From contig CALSRA010000005.1 of the NCBI GenBank assembly GCA_943788635.1, positions 24,520 through 88,519 of the forward strand: DNA of 64,000 nucleotides, given 5' to 3'. Numbering within the stretch: the first letter of the stretch is position 1; every line of letters starts with the position of its first letter. This DNA is from an uncultured Alphaproteobacteria bacterium. Its GTDB lineage: Bacteria; Pseudomonadota; Alphaproteobacteria; UBA8366; GCA-2717185. Both the position numbers and the translations under genes were made by a program. The notes beneath the pieces were generated by a model. That model saw only the letters and a program-made list of their open reading frames with translations, did no database searches and had not been told where the DNA came from. This document shows, in pieces, positions 54,077 through 63,608 of the stretch.

Positions 54077-55456
54077 ATGTCAAATCCAACATCAATGCGC
54101 ATATCCGATCCCGGCATCCGCGACCTGTTTACCATAGAGTCCCGCTGGCAGGCTTGGCTTGATGTTGAAGTGGCGCTCGCCCGCGCCGAAGCCGACCTGG
54201 GCGTTATTCCCGCGTCAGCCGTGCCGGAAATCGCAAAAAAGGCGTCCCTGGAATTGATGGACCGGGAACGAATTGACGAAGGCCTGCGACGAACTGCCCA
54301 CCCCATTGTGCCCCTGGTATGGGAACTGTCCCGAATCTGTGACGGTGACGCGGGACATTACGTCCATTGGGGTGCCACGACCCAGAACATCGTGCAGACC
54401 GGCGATCTGCTGGTGCTGCGTCAGGCCCACCGGGTTTTCCTGGAACAACTCGCAGCAATTCTGCGCGAAATGGCCGACCTCGCGGAACGAACGAAAGACA
54501 TGGCCCTGCCGGGCCGTACGCATGGTCAGCATGCGGTACCCGCGACCTTCGGGCTGAAAGTCGGCAACTGGATCGACGAAATATGCCGCCATGTGGAGCG
54601 GTTGCACGGCGTTGAACCCCGTATATTCCGCGTCCTGCTGGGCGGCGCAGCGGGGACGATGGCATCCTTTGACGGCAAGGGCATGGAGATCCAGGCAGGG
54701 GTGGCCAGATACCTGGACATGATCCCGATGGCTGCACCGGCACGAACCATCGGTGACCATCAGGCTGAATATGTCACAATCCTGGGCCTGATCGCCGCAA
54801 CCGCAGGCAAGATTGCCCGCGAAATCTATACATTGATGAAGCAGGAATTCGGCGAGGTCGAGGAACCGGTTCCACCCGGCACGGTTGGCAGCAGCACCAT
54901 GCCGCAAAAACGGAACCCGAAACTGTCCCAGGACATTATTGCGGCTTCGGCCGAAATCCGGGCGCTGGTGCCGCTGGCGCTGGAATCCATGATGACCGAA
55001 CACGAAGCCGACCGAGCCAACGCGCTGATGATTCAGCATGCGACCGAACATGCCTGCATTGCCAGCGGCGACATGTTATCGCGGGTCCATATGATGATCG
55101 CGGGGCTGACGGTCTTTCCGGAGCGAATGCGCCGTAACCTGGACCTGTCCGGCGGGATGATCATGGGCGAAGCGCTGATGCTGTCGCTTGGCGCAAGCAT
55201 CGGTCGGCAGGAAGCGCATGATGCGATCTACGATGCAGCGCAGGAAGCCGCGACCAGCGGAAAATCCTTCGAGGCCCTGCTTGCCGAGAACGCGACCGTA
55301 AAGGCGCATATGACGCCGGCGCAAATCTCGGATCTGCTGGACCCGACGGCCTATACCGGGGAATGTGCTGCGATTGCGGCGACCCAGGCGATCCACGCCC
55401 GCGAGACCGCAGCAGAGATCGACAGCCGCATCCAGGCCGGTCCCCAGCAGAAATAG
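54077..55456 (+). CDS. adenylosuccinate lyase/class II fumarase superfamily protein
   Basis: 459-residue lyase of the aspartase/fumarase superfamily. The first conserved block is YVHWGATTQNIVQTGDLL, the second LPGRTHGQHAVPATFGLK, and the signature loop GSSTMPQKRNPKLSQD (catalytic Ser) is intact. It eliminates an amine or hydroxyl to make a fumarate-type product. It resembles 3-carboxymuconate cycloisomerase and argininosuccinate/adenylosuccinate lyase-like catabolic members; the genomic context favours a catabolic enzyme over PurB. Start ATG 54077 (MSNPTSM). Convergent with the hydrolase gene, 7 bp between stops. Confidence 0.87.
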   Translation: MSNPTSMRISDPGIRDLFTIESRWQAWLDVEVALARAEADLGVIPASAVPEIAKKASLELMDRERIDEGLRRTAHPIVPLVWELSRICDGDAGHYVHWGATTQNIVQTGDLLVLRQAHRVFLEQLAAILREMADLAERTKDMALPGRTHGQHAVPATFGLKVGNWIDEICRHVERLHGVEPRIFRVLLGGAAGTMASFDGKGMEIQAGVARYLDMIPMAAPARTIGDHQAEYVTILGLIAATAGKIAREIYTLMKQEFGEVEEPVPPGTVGSSTMPQKRNPKLSQDIIAASAEIRALVPLALESMMTEHEADRANALMIQHATEHACIASGDMLSRVHMMIAGLTVFPERMRRNLDLSGGMIMGEALMLSLGASIGRQEAHDAIYDAAQEAATSGKSFEALLAENATVKAHMTPAQISDLLDPTAYTGECAAIAATQAIHARETAAEIDSRIQAGPQQK

Positions 55457-55463
55457 GGTCTTC

Positions 55464-56253
55464 TCAGCGGCAAATTCTGTCGATGAAAGTCGCCATTTGC
55501 GCCAGCACCGCATCGCGGGCCTGCAGATGGGGACTATGGCCGCTTGCGGGAATCAGGGACACTTCCGCCGGTCCGGCCACGCCGGCGGCAATCGCGTCCA
55601 GTTGCGCAATCGTGCCGTATTCATCGTTTTCGCCCTGAATGGCGAGCACCGGAATATGCAGGCGTGAAAGCATGGATTCGATGTTCCAGTCGCGGAACCA
55701 GTCCGCCGACCACATATCGGCCCAAGCATGAAACATGGCTTCGGTATTGTCGCCATGATACCGGGCAAGACGTTGGGGGGAAATCCGTTTCCGCCCAGGC
55801 CCGGCGCGCCGCAACGACGCCGTCCAGGCAGATTTGCTCGACAAAGACATGCGCCGCTTCGAGAATCAGGCCCCGCACCGGATAACGCCCGGCATGCAGC
55901 AGCGCAATCGTACCCCCATCGGAGTGGCCAACCAGAATGGGGTTTTCCACATTATGGGCCTTGAGCAATTCCGGGAGGATGCGACACGCCTCCCCCTCAA
56001 AAAAATCCGGACCGCGAGGATTCACGACGGGGCTGGAACCGCCATGCCCCGGCCGGTCATAGACCATCCCCGGACACCCCGATGCAGCGCATAGCGCATC
56101 CGGAAAGTCGCGCCACATACCGATACTGCCCAGCCCTTCATGCAGAAACACCAGCACAGGCCGCCCCGCATCGCCGGATATTCTGCGCACGGCAACCCGG
56201 TCATTGCCGATTACTGTCACGCGACTTGTCGCTTTCGTTACCCATCCCGGCAA
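55464..56253 (-). CDS. alpha/beta hydrolase, one frameshift
   Basis: About 262-residue alpha/beta-hydrolase. The oxyanion segment FLHEGLGSIGMW, MVYDRPGHGGSSP and the nucleophile elbow LVGHSDGGTIALL lie in the N-terminal frame; the acid VLAIQGENDEYG and the catalytic His in PASGHSPHLQ lie in the C-terminal frame. The frame shifts near 55,774-55,779, where six G on the plus strand replace an expected five, keeping DFPQRLARYHG open. Probably intact in life. A Ser-Asp-His esterase or C-C hydrolase; substrate unknown. It is near the lyase and may share its pathway. Confidence 0.82.
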
Positions 56254-56354
56254 TCATAGCACAGAGCCCCGGACGGCCACGTATTCACGGCTTCTTTGAC
56301 ACCAGTAACTCCGGGGAAGGCAAAACTATCGCGCGCTGTGCGCTCTTTAACGGA

Positions 56355-56382
56355 TTGAATTGGCGCCGAATTGCGCTAAACT
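56355..56382 (+). promoter_or_regulatory. possible sigma-70 promoter
   Basis: TTGAAT (56355-56360) and TAAACT (56377-56382), 16 bp apart, lie 33 bp before the ATG at 56415. A fair housekeeping match in a gap between divergent genes. Confidence 0.35.
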
Positions 56383-56414
56383 GTAGAGAATTCGCAGCAG
56401 AGTGATCCAGAAAC

Positions 56415-57088
56415 ATGCCTCACCCGTTTCCCTTCCTCATCGCCGTCGTCATCCTTGTTGCCCGGCGCGGCGCTCTACACCCTGATTACACCGGATGCCC
56501 GGTTGTGGTTCAATCAGTTTCCTTTCGAGGTGACTGCCGTTGCAGGGGGCTCAGCTGCCATCGTTGCGATTCTGATTGCTGTCGGAGCGACCATCAACAG
56601 TAATAGCCAACGACGGCAGGCACGCAGCGTATCTGACCGCGACACGACGGCGCGGGGCCCTCGCAGCGGCCCTTCACGGTGAACTTGCAGCCTTGAACCA
56701 GTGGCTGATCGCCCGTGCCGAAGTACTGGAACGGCAGATCCGGCATCAGCAGGCCGGCGCTAATCTGCCGGTTGAAGAACTGGAAATACCACGCTCCGCC
56801 GCGCGGCTTGTTTTCGAAGCCAACGCCAACCGCCTGGATCTGCTCGGCCCTGACCTGGCCAGCGCCACGGCCTATTGCCATGCATCTTTCGAGCGCGCGG
56901 AATGGCAATTGATCGCCACGCCGGAAGATATCGGCGGCCACGAACTGGATGTCTTGCATACGATCAGCGCGAAACTTGAAAAGACCCCCATGTATCTGGA
57001 GGCCTTCGCCGCCGGCGCGGCCCCCCTGATTGCGCCCGCCGACCGGAAAACCATCTTCACACCACCGGCGATCGAACCCGTCTCCTGA
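56415..57088 (+). CDS. membrane-anchored protein of unknown function, two frameshifts
   Basis: Reconstructed as about 223 residues. A hydrophobic start (FPFLIAVVILVA) and a second hydrophobic stretch (GGSAAIVAILIAVGATI) give two membrane segments; the remaining 150 residues are soluble, helical and cytoplasmic if the first end is inside, with LHGELAALNQWLIARAEVL opening the region. Two +1 shifts are needed: GCCCGG for GCCGG near 56,460 and CGGGGCCC for CGGGCCC near 56,656. I do not recognise a family. It sits between the hydrolase and the ccm locus and ends before the hairpin group at 57187-57280. Confidence 0.6.
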
Positions 57089-57186
57089 GATAGCAGCAAA
57101 AGAAATCACAATTTTGCCTCAATTCAGGCATTCCAACGCCACGGATGCATCCTCATATACATGCTTCTGAGATCTCCCCTCTCAGT

Positions 57187-57280
57187 GAGGCTGGCCACCA
57201 GCCTCGTTGGGTGGCCTTCCACCGGCCACCTCTTCCGGAACGGTTGCCGGCCCACCCCCGGCAACCGTTCCACTTTTTTC
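57187..57280 (+). terminator. three hairpins ending in a strong rho-independent terminator
   Basis: Hairpin 1: 57187-57194 with 57198-57205 (8 bp, 3 nt loop). Hairpin 2: 57210-57216 with 57224-57230 (7 bp). Hairpin 3: 57237-57250 with 57258-57271 (14 bp perfect, 7 nt loop), followed two bases later by six T (57274-57279). The last is a textbook terminator for the upstream gene; the group ends 80 bp before ccmA. Confidence 0.85.
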
Positions 57281-57359
57281 TGGTCCGCATTGCAAAAATC
57301 CTCCCCCCCGCACCACAAGGCAATGTGCTATACCGACTGCGGTTACAGATCGCGGGTTC

Positions 57360-58017
57360 ATGGCTGACACAATTACTTCTTCAATCGGTTTTTCCGGCAA
57401 GGACCTGCTCTGCATTCGTGGCGAGCGCGCGGTATTTTCCGGGCTTTCATTCGCTATGGGTGCCGGCGACGCATTGGTGCTGACGGGACCAAACGGCAGC
57501 GGCAAATCCAGCCTGCTGCGCTTGATGGCCGGCCTGCTGCCGCCGGCAAGTGGTGCATTGTTCCGCGACGGCGAAGACATCCGCGAAGCGCCGGAGGAAC
57601 ATCGCAGCGACCTGCACTATGTCGGGCATCTGGATGCTGTTAAACCGGTCCTGACTGTATCGGAAAACCTGGCCTTCTGGGCCGGGATCCGCACAGCACC
57701 GCAACCTGTCGGCGGCGCGTTGGAACAACTTGGGCTCGCGGCGCTGGCAGACACCCCCGCACGGTTGCTTTCAGCCGGACAGCGGCGGCGCCTGAACCTT
57801 GCCCGCCTTGCCGCCAGCCCGGCAAATCTTTGGCTGCTGGACGAACCAACCGTCGCGCTGGATTCAGCCTCGGTTGCCGCTGTCGTCGACTTGATCTCAA
57901 GACATCGGGAAGGGGGGCGGCATGGTCGTCGTCTCAACCCATATCGACCTTGGCATCAATGCGCCGAAATCCCTCGTACTGGATGACTTCACCGCCACGG
58001 AACCGTTCCTGCAATGA
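57360..58017 (+). CDS. ccmA: heme ABC exporter ATPase CcmA, one frameshift
   Basis: About 218-residue ATPase of the CcmABCD complex, which hands heme to CcmE in the periplasm. Walker A GPNGSGKSS, signature LSAGQRRRLNLARLA and Walker B LWLLDEPTVALD are present. Near 57,914-57,919 a run of six G (five expected) shifts the frame; the repaired end reads MVVVSTHIDLGI, with the H-loop, and stops at 58015-58017. The TGA overlaps the ccmB ATG by 4 bp. Start ATG 57360 fits CcmA length. First gene of the ccm locus. Confidence 0.92.
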
Positions 58018-58679
58018 CGGCATGGTGGCAGATATTCACCCGCGACCTGCGAATCTCGCTGCGCCAGGGGTCGGATCTGTCGATGGTTGTGATGTTCTTT
58101 ATCATCACAGCCGCGCTGTTCCCCTTCGGGATCGGTCCGGAACCAGCGGTACTGGCCCGAATCGCACCGGGCGTGGTGTCGGTCTGCGCGATGCTGGCGG
58201 TGCTGCTGTCACTGGACCGCATATTCCTGAACGACTACGAGGACGGGTCGCTGGACCTGATGACGATGACGGCCCTGCCGCTGGAAGCGGTGGTCCTGGC
58301 AAAGGTCGCGGCGCATTGGGTGCTGACAGGTCTGCCGCTGATCCTTGCAGCACCGGTTATCGGATTGATGCTGAACCTGCCGGACGCGGGGTATCTGACA
58401 CTGATCGGCGTCATGGCATTGGTGACGCCGACATTGAGCCTGATCGGCGCGATCGGCGCATCCCTCACGCTGGGCGCAAGGCGCGCCGGCGTGCTGGTAT
58501 CGATCCTGGTATTGCCGCTGTATATCCCGGCGCTGATTTTCGCCACGGCCGCCATTGATGCCGCCATCATGGACCTGCCGGTGCAGCCCTATTTTCTGAT
58601 CCTGGGCGCCATGTTGACCGCCGCCTTACCGCTCGCCCCCTGGGCCAGCGCCGCGGCATTGCGCCAGGCCCTGCACTGA
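58014..58679 (+). CDS. ccmB: heme exporter protein CcmB
   Basis: 221-residue inner-membrane subunit of the CcmABCD heme-handling complex. Six hydrophobic segments are visible, starting with SMVVMFFIITAALFPFGIG. The soluble loop LDRIFLNDYEDGSLDLM and the NLP..YLTLIG pattern match CcmB. It is translationally coupled to ccmA by the ATGA overlap and is the only long ccm gene here with an unbroken frame. The convergent MFS gene ends 3 bp after it, separating it from ccmC. Confidence 0.93.
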   Translation: MTAWWQIFTRDLRISLRQGSDLSMVVMFFIITAALFPFGIGPEPAVLARIAPGVVSVCAMLAVLLSLDRIFLNDYEDGSLDLMTMTALPLEAVVLAKVAAHWVLTGLPLILAAPVIGLMLNLPDAGYLTLIGVMALVTPTLSLIGAIGASLTLGARRAGVLVSILVLPLYIPALIFATAAIDAAIMDLPVQPYFLILGAMLTAALPLAPWASAAALRQALH

Positions 58680-58682
58680 CGG

Positions 58683-59926
58683 TCAGGCGGTTCCCGCAAA
58701 ACGCGCGGCGGGGCGTTCGTCAATCGGCCAGTGCAACAGGCTGGACATCACACCCAGCCCAACGGACACCCACCAGGTAATTTCATAGGAACCGGTTTCA
58801 ACATACAGCCGGCCACCAAGCCACGCGCCGAGGAAAGCCCCGATCTGGTGGCTGAAGAAAACGATCCCGAACAGGGTCGACATGTATTGCGTGCCGAACA
58901 ATTGCGCGACCAGCGCCGAGGTCAGCGGTACCGTGCTGAGCCATAGCAGCCCCATCGAACCCGCAAACAACAGCACCGTCAGCGTCGAAGGCGGTGTCAG
59001 GATAAATAGCGTGATAACCACGGCACGCGCCATATAAAGGAAGCTGAGCAGGTATTTCTTGCTGAACCTGTCGCCCAGGATACCGGCAAGCAACGAACCG
59101 ATGATATTGAACAACCCGACCGTACCAAGCGCCCAGGCGCCAAGGGTCGGCGACAGGCCAAGATCACCGACATAGGCGGGCAGATGCGTCGCGATGAACG
59201 TCACATGAAAGCCGCAGACAAAGAAGCCGGCGTTGAGATAAAGAAACCCGGAATGCCCCGCGGCCTCGCGCAACGCTTCACGTAAACTGAGCGACTCTGC
59301 TTCCGGGGTTGAAGCCGGCCGTCCCGACAGCATCGACGCCAACGGTACAATCAGCAGCATCATCACGCCGAAAACCACGAAGGTCATGGACCAGCCCCTG
59401 CCCGTCGATCAGCACCTGTCCCAACGGCAGCAGCGAAAACTGCCCGAAAGAACCCAGCGCCGAGGCAAACCCCAGCGCCATCGCGCGCCGTTCCGGCGGC
59501 ACGCTGCGCCCGACAGACGCCAGCACAATGGCGAACCCGCACCCGCCGATACCGATACCGATCATGACCCCGATGGTGATATGCGTGGAAAGCGGGCGTC
59601 GACGATACCGACATCAACAGCAGGGCCCGCTGCATAGATCAGCGCCCACGACCACAATGACCCGGCCAGAACCGTAACGGTCGGCAATCATGCCGGCAAA
59701 AGGCTGCGACACGCCCCAGAACAGATTCTGGATTGCCAGGGTCAGGGCCAAAGACTTCGCGCGACCAGCCGAGCTCGGCCGAAATCGGCTGCAGGAAAAT
59801 ACCGAAGCTGTTCCGGACCCCGATCGACAGCAGCAATACAAGCCCGCCGCAGGCAATTATTACGGCGGGATTCAGGCGTTTCGCGGATTCGACCTTGCTG
59901 GCAACCCCATGGTGACATGAAATCAA
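58683..59926 (-). pseudogene. MFS transporter, frame broken at several points
   Basis: Reconstructed as an approximately 410-residue major facilitator permease of the oxalate/formate antiporter-like or monocarboxylate group with 12 membrane segments. Conserved pieces include SIGVRNSFGIFLQPISAELG, WGVSQPFAGMIADRYGSGR, VPPERRAMALGFASALGSF and FSKKYLLSFLYMARAV. The frame shifts at about 59,752, 59,655, 59,627, 59,600 and 59,396. Each can be repaired by removing one base from a short G or C run, and the protein then continues, so sequencing error is likelier than decay. The start is uncertain; only a TTG fits the first frame. It is an unrelated gene inserted between ccmB and ccmC. Confidence 0.75.
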
Positions 59927-60163
59927 AGCATCTCATGCAGCACCATTTGGCTGCAATGACAGAAATAATGTGATTCATGCCATTTCGCCCAAATCTGGCG
60001 CAGGGACGGACATGACGCCGCATCCTGCGCAGGAAGACTTGAATTCCAGTGTAAAGCTGACTACTTCCTTATGCTGGGAAGTGGTAACATTTTGGTGCGC
60101 AGCGCAGTGTTGGCAAAGAAGTTGTTTGGCACGCGACCGGTCAGGTCCCTATATAGTTTGCCC

Positions 60164-60887
60164 ATGCACAGATTCGCGAACCCAAATCAGTTTCTCCGCA
60201 TCGCGAACCCGGTCCTGCCCTGGTGCGCCATGGCTGACCGGTATTTGCATCGCGACGGGGCTCTATTTTGGGCTCGTTCAGTCGCCACCTGACTACCAGC
60301 AGGGTGAAACCGTCCGCATCATGTATGTGCATGTGCCGGCAGCAATTATGGCCATGTTCGTCTATGCCAATATGGCCATTGCCAGCGCAACGGCGCTGAT
60401 CTGGAAACACCCGCTTGGGGTTCCTCGCCGCCAAGGCCAGCGCGCCCATCGGGGCGTGCTTTACCCTTATCGCGCTTGCAACCGGGTCATTATGGGGCCA
60501 ACCCATGTGGGGCTCATGGTGGGTGTGGGACGCGCGGCTGACCTCGTTCCTGATTCTGTTCTTCATATATATCGGATATATCGCGCTTATTGACGCGTTC
60601 GACGACCCCAGCCGGGGACAGCGAACCGCCAGTATTCTGGCGCTGGTGGGTGCGGTTGAACCTGCCGATCATCAAGTTTTCGGTCGACTGGTGGAAACAC
60701 GTTGCATCAACCCGCGAGCCTTCTGAAGATGGATGGCCCGGCTATTCATTCCGATATTCTCGCGCCGCTGCTGATCATGATTGTTGGATTCTGCTTGCTG
60801 TATCTGACCTTGCTGATCGTCCGGATCCGAAGTGAAATCGCCGCAATGCGTATTCGCAACATTCGGCTTGGACAGGTGCAGGGCTGA
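60164..60887 (+). pseudogene. ccmC: heme transporter CcmC, frame broken at four points
   Basis: Reconstructed as about 239 residues with six membrane segments. The tryptophan-rich heme site reads GSWWVWDARLTSFLILFF, and the periplasmic MYVHVPAAIMAMFVY and IKFSVDWWNTLHQPAS blocks carry the conserved histidines. CcmC loads heme onto CcmE. Breaks near 60,230, 60,420, 60,654 and 60,700 are each repaired by deleting one base (CC to C, GGGG to GGG, one in GTTGAAC, AAA to AA). Read as sequencing error. The stop TGA overlaps the ccmD ATG by one base. Confidence 0.85.
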
Positions 60888-61051
60888 TGGAAGCGTTGAC
60901 CGAATATTTCGCGATGGGCGGGTATGCCGCGTTTGTCTGGTCTTCATACGGCGTCGCCGCATTGGTCCTGATCATTTTGTCGGCCTTGTCCCTGCGCGAC
61001 CTGCGACGGAAACGAGCAACTCGCGAAGACGCTGCGGCAGCAGCGGCGTAA
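60887..61051 (+). CDS. ccmD: heme exporter protein CcmD
   Basis: 54-residue single-span protein, MEALTEYFAMGGYAAFVW then a hydrophobic helix and a basic tail DLRRKRATRED. The GGYAAFVW motif, one membrane helix and position between ccmC and ccmE identify CcmD, which helps release holo-CcmE from CcmABC. Frame is intact. Confidence 0.9.
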   Translation: MEALTEYFAMGGYAAFVWSSYGVAALVLIILSALSLRDLRRKRATREDAAAAAA

Positions 61052-61075
61052 TGCTACGACGAAAGATGCTGAGAC

Positions 61076-61544
61076 ATGAGCGCCACCGCATCCCCACGAC
61101 GTTCACCTGCCACTCGAAAGAAACGGCGGCTGCGAATTGTCCTGATCGGCATGATAATGCTGGGGTGCTGCGACCGCCCTGATGCTGAGGCGCATTTCAG
61201 GACAATATCCTGTTTCTTCTACAGTCCCTCGGACCTGATCGAAAAGGTCGGTCGAAGAAGGCCAATCGATCCGCCTGGGCGGGATTGTCGCCGAGGGCAG
61301 TGTCAGCACCGGCAACGATGGCCAGACCAGCTTTGATATTACTGATTTTAACAATACGACCACCGTCAGCTATGTGGGCCTGCTGCCCGACCTGTTCCGC
61401 GAAGGACAAGGCGTTGTCAGCGAAGGCTGGCTGCAGGCCGACGGCACGTTCCACGCCACCAATGTTCTTGCCAAGCTTGACGAAAACTACATGCCCCCCG
61501 AAGTTGCCGACGCATTGAAGCGTTTCCGGCAAGTGGAAGGGTGA
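61076..61544 (+). pseudogene. ccmE: cytochrome c heme chaperone CcmE, frame broken
   Basis: Reconstructed as about 155 residues: a basic cytoplasmic start (ATRKKRRLRIV), one membrane helix, then a periplasmic OB-fold domain with [25 protein letters not shown] and [18 protein letters not shown], ending after [13 protein letters not shown]. The heme-binding histidine region follows as [12 protein letters not shown]. In typical CcmE this segment is HDENY; here the residue before DENY is Leu-Asp context with Lys-Leu, so the heme histidine is not seen and should be checked after resequencing. Breaks near 61,166 (GGGG for GGG) and 61,210 (TTT for TT). Confidence 0.8.
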
Positions 61545-61568
61545 ATCCGCTCCGATGGAGGCTGAAAA

Positions 61569-63599
61569 ATGATTCCGGAAATAGGCCATTTTGCGCGTGA
61601 TTCTGGCGCTCGTCATCGCATTCATGCAATCCATCATTCCGATGGTCGGTGCGGCACGCAACGATGCCGGATGGATGGGCGTCGCAGGCCCGGCCTCCGT
61701 CGTACAGTTCCTGTGCGTTGCCACCAGCTTCGGTTGCCTGATCCATGCCTTTGCGACCAGTGATTTTTCAGTCATCAATGTGGCGCAAAATTCCAATTCC
61801 CTTCAGCCAATGATCTTCAAGGTCGCCGCAACCTGGGGCAATCATGAAGGCTCGATGCTGCTTGTGGGTGCTGATCCTGGCGCTGTTCGGCGCCATGGTC
61901 GCCGCGGTTCGGGCGCAACCTGCCGCCGGCGACTGAAGGCCCGGACACTTGGCCGTGCAGGCCATGATTGCCTTCGCCTTCCTGCTGTTCATCACTATCT
62001 GACCTCGAACCCGTTCGAGCGCCTGGTCCCCGCCCCGCTCGACGGGCAAGCGTCCTGAACCCGCTGCTGCAGGATCTCGGGCTCGGCGCTGCACCCGCCG
62101 ATCCTCTATGTCGGCTATGTCGGCTTCTCCATCGCCTTCTCCTTCGCTGATCGCCGCGCTGATCGAAGGCAAGGTCGACGCCGCCTGGGCGCGCTGGGTA
62201 CGGCCTTGGACGCTGGTGGCCTGGCTCGTTCCTCACCGCCGGGATCGCGCTCGGCAGCTGGTGGGCCTATTACGAGCTCGGCTGGGGCGGCTGGTGGTAC
62301 TGGGACCCGGTCGAGAACGCTTCCTTCATGCCCTGGCTGGTCGGCACCGCGTTGCTGCACTCCGCCGTCGTGGTCGAAAAACGGGACGCGTTGAAAAGCT
62401 GGACCATCCTGCTGGCCATCATCACGTTCTCGCTCAGCTTGATCGGCACCTTCCTGGTCCGGTCCGGCGTGCTGACCTCCGTGCATGCCTTCGCCACCGA
62501 TCCCGGATCGCGGCGTCTTTATCCTGGGCATATGCTGGTCATCGCCACCGGCGGCAGCCTAGTTCGCTGTACGCCTGGCGCGCCCCCCAGCTGCAAAGCC
62601 GGGCGCCTGTTTCGCGCCGATCAGCCGCGAGGGCGCGTCTGGTCCTGAACAACCTGCTGCTGACGACGGCGGCGGCGACCGTCTTCCTATCGGCACGCTT
62701 TACCCCCTGCTGCCTCGACGCTTTCGGAACTGGCGCAGAAGGTCTCCGTCGGCCCGCCCTTCTTCAACGCGACCTTCGTGCCGCTCATGATCCCGCTGGT
62801 CGTCGCGCTCGGCTTCGGCCCGCTGCTGGCCGTGGAAGCGCGCGTGACCTGGCCGGTGCGTGATGGCGCGGCTCAAGTTCGCGTTCGTCGTCGCCGTGAT
62901 CGCACTCGTGGCGTTGGGCACGGCTTATCTGACCTGGGGCCGGTCCATCTTCGGTGCGCTCGGTGTCGGGGCTCGGCTTCTGGTTGGCGACTGCTTGTGT
63001 TGATCGAGTTCGGCGGGCGAATAGGCGTTGGACGGGCATCGCCCGGCGATGTCCTGCGCCCGGGCCGCCGGGTTGCCCCGCGCCGCCTGGGGCATGACCC
63101 TCGCGCATTTCGCGGTTTGCTATCATCGTTGCCGGGGCGGCAGGAGCCTCCATCTGGCAGGATGAAGTCACCAAAAGCCTTCGCGTCGGCGAATCCGTCA
63201 GCCTGGCGATATATGAATTCACCCTGCGCAGTGTCGATGACGTTCGGGGGCCCAACTATATTGCCCAACGCGGCGTTTTCACGGTTCGGCATAACGGTGA
63301 GCGCCTGACCGAACTGTCGCCGGATCGGCGACGCTATATCGTGCAAGGCACCGAAACCACCGAAGCCGCGCTTTACAGCAACGGCATTGCCGACCTGTAT
63401 GCCGTACTTGGCCAGCAGGATGGTGCCGACCGCTGGGTCGCAAGGTCTATTTCAAACCACTGGTACCGTGGTTATGGCCGGTAGCGTGCTGACGGTTCTG
63501 GGCGGGTTCGTATCTCTGACAGATCGCCGCCTGCGCGTCGGAGCGCCGACACGGCGCAGTTCGGGGCCGGTGACGGCAACCCCGGCGCCGGCGGAATAG
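61569..63599 (+). pseudogene. ccmF: heme lyase CcmF/NrfE family, heavily frameshifted
   Basis: About 650 residues if all frames are joined. Unmistakable blocks appear in different frames: ATWGNHEGSMLL, HPPILYVGYVGFSIAFSF, the WWD motif [36 protein letters not shown], and the C-terminal LLYSNGIADLY-like and WPGSVLTVLGGF segments. CcmF joins heme from CcmE to apocytochrome. I estimate well over ten single-base shifts, most insertions; individual repairs I checked (for example near 61,596 and 61,866) need one base removed. No in-frame loss of domain is visible, so the gene is probably intact in the organism. It runs into ccmG after 9 bp. Confidence 0.85.
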
Positions 63600-63608
63600 G
63601 AACAGACG

